DNA of 64,000 nucleotides, taken from Actinocrispum wychmicini. Its GTDB lineage: Bacteria; Actinomycetota; Actinomycetes; Mycobacteriales; Pseudonocardiaceae. The number at the start of each line of letters is the position of its first letter. The stretch's first letter is position 1. Both the position numbers and the translations under genes were made by a program. The stretch spans positions 620,001-684,000 of the forward strand of contig NZ_SLWS01000002.1 in the NCBI RefSeq assembly GCF_004345645.1, written 5' to 3'. Shown piece by piece: positions 43,950-52,710 of this stretch. A model generated the notes under the pieces. The model ran no database searches. It was given only the letters and a program-made list of their open reading frames with translations, and was not told where the DNA came from.

Positions 43950-44913
43950 TTTCCGCCACCTCCTTGGTCACCGGGGTGCTCCGGCGGCGTTTCCGCCAGC
44001 GCGCGAACACGATCAACAACGCCACCAGCACCAGCGCGCCGAGCACCGACCACGGCACGGCCGCGAACGTATGGTCCTGTTCGACGTCGGCCAGGTGCGG
44101 GTCGGGTGTCCCGATCGGGGGAACCGGCACCAGGTGGACGTTCGCGGTCAGCCAACCGGCCGGCAGCAGCCCGTGCACGGTCGTCGTCATCTGCACGGCA
44201 CCACCCGGCAGCAGCTCCGGCAACGTGTCCACCGCCGCTGAGTCCACAGTGGATCCCCACGGGGTGCTCACCTTCACCGCCTGCGTCGCGCCGAGCCGCA
44301 CGTTCCCGGTGTTGCGGACGGTGTAGTGCACGGTCGCGTCGCCACGTCCGAAGAACTGCCCGGAGAACGACGCGGTCAGGTCCTGCACGGACAGCTCCGG
44401 CCGCAGGTCGCCGGCCACCCGCAGGTAGATCCGCGCGCCGACCCGTTGCTCCACGGACACTTTCTGGCCCTGGGCGTTCGTCTGGTCCGTGGTCAGCGCC
44501 GCGACGATGCCGCCGGCGTGGTCGCCGGGGGTGGCGTCGGCCGGGATGGTCAACGTGAACGGCACGATCACCAGCGAACGCCCGGGGATGGTCACCGCCG
44601 AGTCCCTGGTCTTGGTCCACGCTCCGATGTCCACCGGCGGACGGCCGGCAGCGAGGAGGTCGTAACCGCCCTCCGGGGTGTTGAACGCGTCACTGGCGTA
44701 CACCTTGAGGGCGACCGGCGCCTCGCTGACGTTCGACACGGCGACGAAGTCATGCACGACCGCGCCCGGCGTGGCGCCGTAGCTGAAGTTGTTGCGGTTG
44801 TCGGGCGCTGTCTCGGTGGCGGGGCGTACCCCGAACGTCACCGGCGCGGCCGCGGACGCCTGCGGTGCCAGCAGAACCCACAGCAACGCGGATACGGCAA
44901 GTAATCGGAGCAT
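43936..44913 (-). CDS. WxL-type peptidoglycan-binding domain protein (DUF916-like)
   Basis: 325 residues. Signal peptide about 1-22 (ends QASAAA); a first beta domain (about 25-150) with FGVRPATETAPDNRNNFSYG and PGAVVHDFVAVSNVSEAPVAL; the WxL peptidoglycan-binding-type pattern VIVPFTLTIPADATPGDHAGGIVAAL; a second Ig-like domain (about 175-265); a C-terminal TM (about 285-303) and basic tail RWRKRRR. In Firmicutes such proteins hold WxL proteins at the wall. Here it lies in a phosphate-transport operon next to a protein with a WxL-like C-terminus. Confidence 0.8.
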   Translation of the reverse strand: MLRLLAVSALLWVLLAPQASAAAPVTFGVRPATETAPDNRNNFSYGATPGAVVHDFVAVSNVSEAPVALKVYASDAFNTPEGGYDLLAAGRPPVDIGAWTKTRDSAVTIPGRSLVIVPFTLTIPADATPGDHAGGIVAALTTDQTNAQGQKVSVEQRVGARIYLRVAGDLRPELSVQDLTASFSGQFFGRGDATVHYTVRNTGNVRLGATQAVKVSTPWGSTVDSAAVDTLPELLPGGAVQMTTTVHGLLPAGWLTANVHLVPVPPIGTPDPHLADVEQDHTFAAVPWSVLGALVLVALLIVFARWRKRRRSTPVTKEVAESVPA

Positions 44914-44967
44914 CGGAATTCCCTGGGTAGAGCCAGGTGGGCGGCGAGCCGCCCACCTGGCGGTGAA

Positions 44968-46539
44968 TCAGATCGCGGTCAGGGTGAGCACCGCGGTGTA
45001 GGTGCCCGCCACCGTGGCGGTGGGCACGTTCAGCGCCAGGTCGGCGCCGAGGTGAGCGGTTCCGTTACCGGCCAGCGCGGTCGCCGTGGCGAGCGTGCGG
45101 GCCGAGGACAGGCCGACACCGGCCGGGGCGGCAGCGCCCGGCGCGAGGGCGTTGCCCGCGGTCACGGCCGGGCCGGCCGTGATCGTCTGCGCCGTCACCT
45201 TGTCGATGACCTTCGGCGTCCAGCCGAGGTTGGCGCCGTTGATGCTGTGCGACTGGCCGTCACCGAAGTCGGCGACCTGGCCGGACACGTTCCAGCCGGG
45301 GTTGCCGGCCCGGGTGTCGGTGACCCGCACCGGGTTCAGGGCGCCGGCCGTGGTCAGCTTCGAGCCGTCCGGCAGCATCACCGGCGACGGCAGCGTGACG
45401 TTCTCGTTCTCCACGCTGATCAGGAGCTCACCGGCGAGAACCGTGGTGGAGATCTTCTCCGACGCGGTGATGCCGGTGAACGGCGACACCGTCAGCGGCA
45501 CCTGGGCCGACTCGGAAGGCGCGAACAGCGCGGCGTTCGCCGGAACGAACTTCGCGGTGAAGTTGTGCGCGCCGACACCGAGGTTGGACGTGCTCAGGGT
45601 GGCCGAACCGGCCGTCAGAGCGGCCGGGCTGCCCAGGTTGGCGCCGTTGTCGGTGAACTGGACCGCGCCCGCCGCGCCCGCCGGGGCGACCGTGGCGTTC
45701 AGGGTCACGTTGGTGAACTGCGCGACGCTGCCGCTCGGGGTGACCGACAGCGCGGTCGTCGTCGGCGTCGCGACCGGCGCGTTGACCACATAGGACACCG
45801 CGGGCGAGGTGGAGCCCGAGATGTTCGGGGCGGAGCCGGTGAACACCGCGGTCAGCGACCGGGTGCCGGTCGGCAGCGCGGTGGTCGCCAGCGACGCCGT
45901 GCCACCGGCGACGTTGACCGGCGAGCCCAGGTTGCCGGCGCCGTCCTTGAACTGGACCGTACCGGTGGCCGAGGCCGGGGTGACGGTCGCGGTCAGGGTG
46001 ACGTTGGTGCCCTGGGTGACCGGGCTGGCCGGGGCGACGGCGAGCGCGGTGGCCGTGGTGACCGGCGCGTTCGGGTCGGTGTTCTGGTACGCCGTGGTGC
46101 TGGTGAACCAGATCGACGTGTCGAACGTGCCCTTGACCGTCTGGGCGAACGCGTCGATGCAGGACACCTCGATGGTGTACTTGCCCGGCTGCACGGTGGT
46201 GCTGTTGTCCACCGCGATGTCCTTGAAGGACAGTCCCAGCTGGGCGGGGAAGCCCGCCGTGTGGGACAGGTTCACGTCGGTCGTGGGCGTGGCGATCAGA
46301 CCGGGCGCGAAGCCGCCCGGACCGAACACCTTCGCGTAGTAGGCGTCCGCGTCGGCGGGACAGGCGGCGGAGGTCTTCACCGACGGGGCGGTGGTGTCCT
46401 GGCCGGTCGCCGGGGTGATGTTCAGTGTGCCCAGCGTGCCGGCCGAGGCGGTGCCGGCGAAGGCCAGCGTCGCCGCGGTCGCGGCACCGAAGACGAGCGT
46501 GCCGGCGCCGAGGCGGCGCAGCACGTTAGCGATTCTCAC
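44968..46539 (-). CDS. Secreted multi-domain surface protein with Ig-like repeats and WxL-like C-terminus
   Basis: 523 residues. Signal peptide about 1-33. The shared domain of the operon (about 34-150: TLGTLNITPATGQDTTAPSV, DAYYAKVFGPGGFAPGL, IEVSCIDAFAQTVKGTF). Two bacterial Ig-like repeats (about 160-255 and 258-350), each with TATVTPASATGTVQFKDG-type strands. The last about 170 residues have GWNVSGQVADF, NLGWTPKV and end AGTYTAVLTLTAI, the layout of a WxL domain although the final W is lost. Likely held at the wall non-covalently through the neighbouring WxL-binding protein (inference). Confidence 0.8.
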   Translation of the reverse strand: MRIANVLRRLGAGTLVFGAATAATLAFAGTASAGTLGTLNITPATGQDTTAPSVKTSAACPADADAYYAKVFGPGGFAPGLIATPTTDVNLSHTAGFPAQLGLSFKDIAVDNSTTVQPGKYTIEVSCIDAFAQTVKGTFDTSIWFTSTTAYQNTDPNAPVTTATALAVAPASPVTQGTNVTLTATVTPASATGTVQFKDGAGNLGSPVNVAGGTASLATTALPTGTRSLTAVFTGSAPNISGSTSPAVSYVVNAPVATPTTTALSVTPSGSVAQFTNVTLNATVAPAGAAGAVQFTDNGANLGSPAALTAGSATLSTSNLGVGAHNFTAKFVPANAALFAPSESAQVPLTVSPFTGITASEKISTTVLAGELLISVENENVTLPSPVMLPDGSKLTTAGALNPVRVTDTRAGNPGWNVSGQVADFGDGQSHSINGANLGWTPKVIDKVTAQTITAGPAVTAGNALAPGAAAPAGVGLSSARTLATATALAGNGTAHLGADLALNVPTATVAGTYTAVLTLTAI

Positions 46540-46553
46540 CGGAGATCAGCCTT

Positions 46554-47543
46554 TCAGGGGGTGACGATGACGGTGTCGCCACAGTTGGTGGCGGTACCGA
46601 AGCCGTACTTCTTGATCAGGTCGGAGTTGAGACAGATCTGCGAGTTGCCGCCGACGAACACCGTGTTGTACGGCGCGGTGCCGAGCTTGCCGGTGGGCAC
46701 CACGTTGTAGACGTCCCGCTTGAACGACGAGCTGGTGTTCAGGGACGTCGGCGAGATGCCGTTCAGCGTCGACAGCACGGCCTTGCCCTGCACGGACGGG
46801 GCGACGCCGTTGACCTGGGACTGGTAGACAGCGATGGAGTACGGCGCGAGGTGCTGCGGCAGCGTCAGGAACGTGCCGGTGTTCTCCTCGATGTCGGCAC
46901 CGGTGCCGTCCTTGTCCGCCACACAGGGGAACTGCGTGGTGTACGTGGCGGAGTTGGTGAGACCCAAGGACTGGAGGAAGAAGTTCCGCGTACCGGAGCC
47001 GAACTTCGGCAGCAGCGGCTTGTAGGTGGTGCCCACACCCGGAGCGGTGCAGTTGTAGATGCTCTTGAGCTGCGCCGTGGTCAGCTTCTTGGAGATCGTG
47101 CTGTCCGAGCGGACCACGTAGGTGACCGCGTCCACCGCGAAGGGGACGTAGGTCAGGTTCTTGCCCGGGTAGTTCGCCGAGTTGTTCGACGACGAACGGG
47201 CGAACTGCACGCAGTTCGTGCTCCCGTCCTGTGCCGCGACGAGCGCGTTCACGCCCTCACCCGAGTTCGCCGGGCGGGTCAGTGAACAGGCCGGCAGGGC
47301 GGCCGGGTCCTTGGTGATGATCGGCGACGCGCCAACGGCGTCGTACGAACCCAGCACCTTGACACCGTTGACGGTGATGGCGTCGGCCAGACCGTTCATG
47401 ACGCTCTGGGTGGTGTCCGAGCCGACCCCCACGATGTCACGGTAGGTGGGGTCGCCGGTCGGGTCGGCCTGGGCGACGCCAGCGGCGCCACCCATCATCG
47501 CTGTCGCGGCGAGCGCGACGACGACTCTCTGCAACTTCTTCAC
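46554..47543 (-). CDS. Secreted PstS-like phosphate-binding protein
   Basis: 329 residues. Signal peptide about 1-26 (GVAQA). Periplasmic-binding-protein type II pattern of PstS: VGVGSDTTQSVMNGLADA, CVQFARSSSNNSANYPGKNL, YVPFAVDAVTYVVRSDS, LTTAQLKSIYNC and LPKFGSGTRNFFLQSLG. No lipobox and no C-terminal TM, so freely secreted or held by partners. It precedes the multi-domain surface protein by 14 bp. The GSGTR phosphate loop suggests real ligand binding. Confidence 0.82.
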   Translation of the reverse strand: MKKLQRVVVALAATAMMGGAAGVAQADPTGDPTYRDIVGVGSDTTQSVMNGLADAITVNGVKVLGSYDAVGASPIITKDPAALPACSLTRPANSGEGVNALVAAQDGSTNCVQFARSSSNNSANYPGKNLTYVPFAVDAVTYVVRSDSTISKKLTTAQLKSIYNCTAPGVGTTYKPLLPKFGSGTRNFFLQSLGLTNSATYTTQFPCVADKDGTGADIEENTGTFLTLPQHLAPYSIAVYQSQVNGVAPSVQGKAVLSTLNGISPTSLNTSSSFKRDVYNVVPTGKLGTAPYNTVFVGGNSQICLNSDLIKKYGFGTATNCGDTVIVTP

Positions 47544-47672
47544 TGCGGGTATCCTTTACAACGCAGGAGTGCGCGGACGCCGCTCAACAGGTGGGAGTCC
47601 AGGCACTTTCTTGTCAGGACGCTGGGGTCGGGAGTTGCCCCTCCCGGCCGCAGCCGTCTACCTCGCGGGTGT

Positions 47673-50015
47673 TCACCTCCTCTGCCGGGCGCTCAGACGC
47701 AGCAGCAGCGGGCCACAGCCAGCCGCGACCGCGCCGAGAACGAGGAACGCCGCCAGCGCGTACCGGACAATGCCGACAGGCGCGGACGGTGTCGGCCGCG
47801 CCTCCGCCACCGGCACCGGCGCGCCGCTCACGGGCGCTGCGGACGGTGGGGGTGGCGGAGGTGCGGCGGGCGCCGCGGCCGCAGCCGCGGATGCCGGTGA
47901 CTGCGCCGACGCGGGCGGCGTCGGGACGGCGTCGCCGCCACCGGGTTGCACAGCCGGGGGCGGCGGGACGGGCGGGCTGTACGGGATGCCCGCGGTGTCG
48001 GCGATCTTGGTCGCCGCGGCCCGGGTCTGGTCGCGGAACGTGTTCGGCAGCGGTGTGTAGCCCTCCGGCAGTTGACCGGGCTGGATGCCGACGGTCTGGC
48101 CATCGCCGACCGCGTAGCGCAGCAGGTTCGCGTAGTCCGCGCCAGCCGATTTGTCTATTTTGGACGGTACGACGGCCGCGTAGCTCATGACGGTCAGCGG
48201 GTACGCGTTCTTCAGCTTGGTCAACGGGTCGGTCTGCAGGACCTCGGGCGCGACCGTGCTGTGTTTCATGGCGTCCAGGCCGGCCATGATCGTGTCATTG
48301 GTCGGCGCGACGAAGTCACCGCCGGCGTTGCGCAGCTGGGCCATGGGCAGCCCGTAGCGGACGGCCGTGCCCGTGTTAACGATCGCTAACAGGCTGCGCT
48401 GGCCCTGGGGCTGCCGGTCCACGGCTTTGAGCTGTGGCTTGCCGTCCGGAGTGGCGAACCCGGTCGGCGCCTTGCCCAGGGTGTCGCCGCGGCTGATCGA
48501 CCGGCCGGCCTCGTGCATGTCGCCGGACAACGGCCGCAGCGTCAACGCGCAGTTCTCCACGAGCGTGCCTGGGTTCGCGCACGTCAGGTCGCCCTTGGGG
48601 AAGTCCGGCAGCGGCAGCTTGAGGCCCTGGTAGTTGGGGTTGACGACCATCTTCCACGGGTCCGGCTTGCCGTCCAGGAAGTCCCTGGCGTCCTTGTCGC
48701 CGTTCATCCAGGTCCACAGCGCGATGTTGGCGTCCATCGGCACCGTCGACACCATTGTGTCTACAGTGGACATCAGCACGCCGAAGTCCTTGAAGTCCGG
48801 GTTGAGCGCGATGAAGTCCGGGTCCCTGGTGAGATAGTCCGGGTTGGTCCTCAGGTAGTCCGCCCGCAGCGGCAACGACACCTGGTAGGACTGGGTGAGC
48901 AGCTTCGCGACCAACCGCGGGGTCAGCTTCATCTGGCTGATCTGCTGCCCATCCTGCTGCCAGATCTCCGGCGGCACAACGCCTTCACCCGCGGACGCCC
49001 GTTCGGTGATGAACGCGATCGCCAGCCCGGACAACGCGACCGGCGCGTACACCACCGGCCGGTCCGGATCGGGCAACGGGTCGGTGAGGAAGGCCAGCCC
49101 CGGCTTGTCCGACCGCAGCGTGTCCCTGGCCGTGTTGTCGGACACCTGGGTGTACCCGAACACCGCGCCGCCGCCCGCGCACAGCTTCGGCTGCCAGCGC
49201 AGCACCGCGTCCGCGACGAACTCCTGGCCGGACGTCTCCCGTTCCGCGGCGCCGATCGGGCAGGCCCGGCCGACCGGCTGGAAGCTCAGCGGGAACGAGA
49301 TGTGGTTGACCCAGTTGGACGCGCTCAACGGCGACGAGACCAACCAGTTCCGCTTCTCACCGGGCACCAGGCTGCTGTCGACCTCCTTGTTGCCCCGGGG
49401 AACGACCACGAGCCAGCAGTGCTTCGCCGCGCCGCCGCAGCCCAGGCCGTACGACTCCAGCGCGGTCTGCACCTCGAAGTCGACCTCGCCGCCGCCGTCC
49501 TGCCGGGTCTTGGCCAGCGGCACCTCGTTGGTGGTGCCGGCGTCGAAGAACTCGCCGGAGGACGTGGTGGACTTCCCGGTGACCGACTTGAACGGCACGA
49601 TCGCCTGCTGGCCGGGCTGCGGCTTGATGGTCTCGGCCGGGTCGATCAGGCTGCTGCCGTAGCTGACCTGGCGCAGCCGCACGAAGTCGCCGGCCGACGG
49701 GGACGACTGGGTGAGCAGCCCGCCGAACTCGCACTGCTCGCGGCTCGGGCCGGTCGGGTCGTCGCTCCAACACTGCATGACCTGCAGGTAGTTCATGCCG
49801 AAGTTGCCGGCCGGGCCGGTCGGTTTGCCGCCGGTCCAGGTCACCTTGATGGTCTGGTTGATCAGGTCGGTGGTCTGGCTGACGGTGACCCGCAGGTCAG
49901 CGAAATCACCCCGGCCGGGCAGGGTCACGGCCGAGTCGGCACTGGCCGGGATCGGGCTGATCGTGAACAGCACACCCAGCACGATCAGCAGGACGAGTCT
50001 TCGTCTCCTGGTCAT
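47673..50015 (-). CDS. Large PstS-related surface protein with Pro/Ala stalk and C-terminal TM
   Basis: 780 residues. Signal peptide about 1-26. The first about 220 residues are beta-rich with several Cys (VMQCWSDDPTGPSREQCEFGG) and not recognised. The central part (about 240-660) has PstS-like segments (GQEFVADAVLRWQPKLCAGG, YAPVALSGLAIAFI, LTPRLVAKLLTQSY, PLTVMSYAAVVPS). A Pro/Ala-rich stalk (about 690-745) precedes a TM helix (about 750-770) and basic tail. ATGA overlap with pstS. It may be a long-reach phosphate receptor or adhesin-like partner (inference). Confidence 0.78.
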   Translation of the reverse strand: MTRRRRLVLLIVLGVLFTISPIPASADSAVTLPGRGDFADLRVTVSQTTDLINQTIKVTWTGGKPTGPAGNFGMNYLQVMQCWSDDPTGPSREQCEFGGLLTQSSPSAGDFVRLRQVSYGSSLIDPAETIKPQPGQQAIVPFKSVTGKSTTSSGEFFDAGTTNEVPLAKTRQDGGGEVDFEVQTALESYGLGCGGAAKHCWLVVVPRGNKEVDSSLVPGEKRNWLVSSPLSASNWVNHISFPLSFQPVGRACPIGAAERETSGQEFVADAVLRWQPKLCAGGGAVFGYTQVSDNTARDTLRSDKPGLAFLTDPLPDPDRPVVYAPVALSGLAIAFITERASAGEGVVPPEIWQQDGQQISQMKLTPRLVAKLLTQSYQVSLPLRADYLRTNPDYLTRDPDFIALNPDFKDFGVLMSTVDTMVSTVPMDANIALWTWMNGDKDARDFLDGKPDPWKMVVNPNYQGLKLPLPDFPKGDLTCANPGTLVENCALTLRPLSGDMHEAGRSISRGDTLGKAPTGFATPDGKPQLKAVDRQPQGQRSLLAIVNTGTAVRYGLPMAQLRNAGGDFVAPTNDTIMAGLDAMKHSTVAPEVLQTDPLTKLKNAYPLTVMSYAAVVPSKIDKSAGADYANLLRYAVGDGQTVGIQPGQLPEGYTPLPNTFRDQTRAAATKIADTAGIPYSPPVPPPPAVQPGGGDAVPTPPASAQSPASAAAAAAPAAPPPPPPSAAPVSGAPVPVAEARPTPSAPVGIVRYALAAFLVLGAVAAGCGPLLLRLSARQRR

Positions 50016-51583
50016 TCGGACCCCCCCTGCCGCAGCGCGCGGGCGAGGATCGGCGGGCCGATCACCACGCCGGTCAGCAACACCACCGCGAGCACGGTGA
50101 ACAGCACCCCTTGCCCCGAGTCGAAGACCTCGACGGACACCGGCTCGGCCGCCACGTTCGACGTGCCACGGCTCGCGGCCGCGGAGATCGGCTGGCCGGT
50201 GTCCGGGTCGATCCCTGCTGCCGCCGGGGTGTCACCGTTGGCCGCGGCCGCGTTCGCCGCGTTGCCCTGACCGGGACCGGCTCCGCCGGCTCCGGCACCA
50301 CCCCCGCCGCCGCCTCCGGTACCGCCGCCGGTGGGTGTCGGGTTGGTCGCGCCACCCGTGCCCTCGGCGCACTGCACTTTCCCGACCTTGTCGCATTCCG
50401 GCGGGAAAGGCGCGTTCTTGGCAAGAGTGTTCGTTCCGTCGGCCGAAAATGTCGGATTATTGCACTTCGAGATGTCGGTCTGCTTCTTGGTCGACCCCGG
50501 GATGCGTTCCACCTGTTTCAGTCCGGCCTGGACCAGGTTGATCGGCAGTGGCGAGTAGCCGAGTTGGTCGGCCTGTTGCTGGCCCTCGCAGAGGAAGTAG
50601 TACGCGAAGTCCGAGAGCGTACGTCCCTTGTCGGCGTTGAACTTCGCGGTCTCCGTGGTCGGCAGGATCATGTAGCTGTAGCTGGACAACGGATACGTGC
50701 GCTTGTCCCCGTCGTTGTAGACCGCGGACAACTCCTGGGTGAGATCCGGGTTGATCCTGGCCTGCAGCAGCGCCACCGCCACCGAGGTCGCCTTGGGCTC
50801 GACGAAGTAGCCGGCCTTGTTGAGCACCTTCACCACAGGAAAGTTGGCGTTGCGCGCGTACGAGTACTCGACGTACGTGATCGAGCCCTCGCTCTGCGAC
50901 TGCCGCACGTAGTTGGTCACGCCCAGCGAGCCGGACTGGCCGACCACCGGCGCGGTCAACGGGTAGTTGGACGTGAAGCCGCACGGCGTGGCCCGGCCGG
51001 CCTTGCGGCAGAAGGCATCCCAGATGCCGCCGAACTGGTTGGCCATGTACGTGGTGAACTGGGCCGAGGTGCCAGACCCGTCGGACCGGACCACCGGGAT
51101 GATCTTGCGGGCGGGCAGCTTCAGCCCCGGGTTGTCCGCGCCGATCTGCGGGTCCGACCAGTTGGTGATCACCCCGGTGAAGATCTTGGTGATGGTCTCG
51201 CCGGACAGCCGCAGGTTCGTCACCCGGTTGCCGCCGATGTTCAGGTTGTACATGAACGACGTGCCACCGGCGACGATCGGCATGTACGCGAACCCGCGGT
51301 CCGGCGGGGCGTCCACCACGCCGGAGTCGGTCAGCCCGTACGGGATCTCCGACACACCGAAGTCGGCCTGGCCGGCCTTGAACTGGTTGCGGCCGTCGGT
51401 CGACCCGGTCGCCGAGTAGCTGATCCGCATGCCGTACTGCTGGACGTTCTTACGCCACTGGTCCAGCGCGTTCGAACTCCACGTCGACCCGGCGCCGCTG
51501 ATCGGCACGTAGTCCGCGGCCATCGCCGAACGCGGCAGCAGGAACGCCAACCCGACAAGTCCGAACGCCAGCCAGCGTCTCAT
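50012..51583 (-). CDS. pstS: Phosphate-binding protein PstS, membrane-anchored by C-terminal TM
   Basis: 523 residues from ATG 51583 (ATGA overlap with pstA). Signal peptide about 1-22 without lipobox. PstS domain about 24-390: ISGAGSTWSSNALDQWRK (phosphate loop), FGVSEIPYG, YMPIVAGGTSFMYNL, RSDGSGTSAQFTTYM and LPISLVQ-like LPINLVQAGL. Then a Gly-rich low-complexity linker (about 410-450) and a C-terminal TM (about 490-512) with a short basic tail. Most PstS proteins of Gram-positives are lipoproteins, so the C-terminal anchor is unusual. Confidence 0.9.
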   Translation of the reverse strand: MRRWLAFGLVGLAFLLPRSAMAADYVPISGAGSTWSSNALDQWRKNVQQYGMRISYSATGSTDGRNQFKAGQADFGVSEIPYGLTDSGVVDAPPDRGFAYMPIVAGGTSFMYNLNIGGNRVTNLRLSGETITKIFTGVITNWSDPQIGADNPGLKLPARKIIPVVRSDGSGTSAQFTTYMANQFGGIWDAFCRKAGRATPCGFTSNYPLTAPVVGQSGSLGVTNYVRQSQSEGSITYVEYSYARNANFPVVKVLNKAGYFVEPKATSVAVALLQARINPDLTQELSAVYNDGDKRTYPLSSYSYMILPTTETAKFNADKGRTLSDFAYYFLCEGQQQADQLGYSPLPINLVQAGLKQVERIPGSTKKQTDISKCNNPTFSADGTNTLAKNAPFPPECDKVGKVQCAEGTGGATNPTPTGGGTGGGGGGGAGAGGAGPGQGNAANAAAANGDTPAAAGIDPDTGQPISAAASRGTSNVAAEPVSVEVFDSGQGVLFTVLAVVLLTGVVIGPPILARALRQGGSE

Positions 51584-52710
51584 CCCGACTCCCCCTTGAT
51601 ACGCCCGATGAACCGTTCCCGGTCCCGCGCCGACGCCCGGTCCCGGCCGCGCCGCTGTCGCCCGGACAGCTGACCGGCGGGCCGGCCGCCGCCCAGCCGG
51701 GCGATCCCGAACAGGATCAACACCAACACCATCAGCACCCCGGCGGCACCGAAGGCCCGCGCCTTCATCGCGTCCTCCGGGGACTGGACGAACATGAACG
51801 TGGCCAGTGGCAAGGAGACCTGCGGGCCGGACGTCGGGTCGGCGTTGAGGTAGGCGGTGAAGCCCGCCGTGATCAGCACCGGCGACGTCTCGCCGATCCC
51901 CCGCGCCGTACCCAGCAGGATCGCCGTGGTCAGGCCGGATCGCGCGCTCGGCAGCACCACGTGCCATGCCGTGCGCAGCTGTCCGGCGCCCAACGCCAGC
52001 GAAGCCTCCCGCAGTGAACTCGGCACCAGCCGGATCACCACGTCCGACGCCCGGATCACGATCGGCAGCATCATCACGCTGATCGCGCAGCCCGCCGCCA
52101 GGCCGGACTTGTCCAGCCCGAGCGCCAAGATCAGGAACGCGTACACGAACAGACCGGCCACAATGGACGGCAACGCGGTCATCGCGTCCACCACGGTCCG
52201 CACGAACCTGGTGAACACGCCACGGGTCTCGTTGAGGAACACCGCGCATGTCAGTCCCAAAGGGACCGTGATGATCAGGGCGATTGTGATCTGCTCAAGG
52301 CTGCCCACGATCGCGTGGATGATCCCGCCCTGCGTCAACGGATCCAGCGGACCAGCCAGTGCCATGTCCTGGCTGTAGAAGTTCAGGTGCCGCCACGCGT
52401 CGAACCCCGAGATCAGCGGGTAGGCCACGAACGCGACAAGTGCGACCAGGCCGGTGACCGCGACACCGCGGATCGCGGCGGCGACCAGCCGGTCCTTCAC
52501 CGCCTGCCGGTCGCCTTCGAACGACGCCATCAAGCCGTACAGACCGAGGAAGATGACCCAGTCGATGATGAAGAACCCGGCCGGCCCACCGAACGGCGCC
52601 AGCTGCGTGAACAGCAGCCCGGTCACCGCCATCGCCGCCGCCCACGCACCGACCTGCAACATCACGTCCTTGCGCCGCGCGATGTTCGTGTTGCGCCGTA
52701 CCTCGGTCAT
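51580..52710 (-). CDS. pstA: Phosphate ABC transporter permease PstA
   Basis: 376 residues. Several TM helices; the permease (EAA) motif reads EASLALGAGQLRTAWHVVLPSARSGL, followed by GTARGIGETSPVLITAGF, both characteristic of PstA. An extra about 90 residues at the N-terminus add TM helices not in Escherichia coli PstA. Basic, Arg-rich C-terminal tail (GRQRRGRDRASARDRER). ATGA overlaps with pstC and pstS. Confidence 0.93.
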   Translation of the reverse strand: MTEVRRNTNIARRKDVMLQVGAWAAAMAVTGLLFTQLAPFGGPAGFFIIDWVIFLGLYGLMASFEGDRQAVKDRLVAAAIRGVAVTGLVALVAFVAYPLISGFDAWRHLNFYSQDMALAGPLDPLTQGGIIHAIVGSLEQITIALIITVPLGLTCAVFLNETRGVFTRFVRTVVDAMTALPSIVAGLFVYAFLILALGLDKSGLAAGCAISVMMLPIVIRASDVVIRLVPSSLREASLALGAGQLRTAWHVVLPSARSGLTTAILLGTARGIGETSPVLITAGFTAYLNADPTSGPQVSLPLATFMFVQSPEDAMKARAFGAAGVLMVLVLILFGIARLGGGRPAGQLSGRQRRGRDRASARDRERFIGRIKGESG

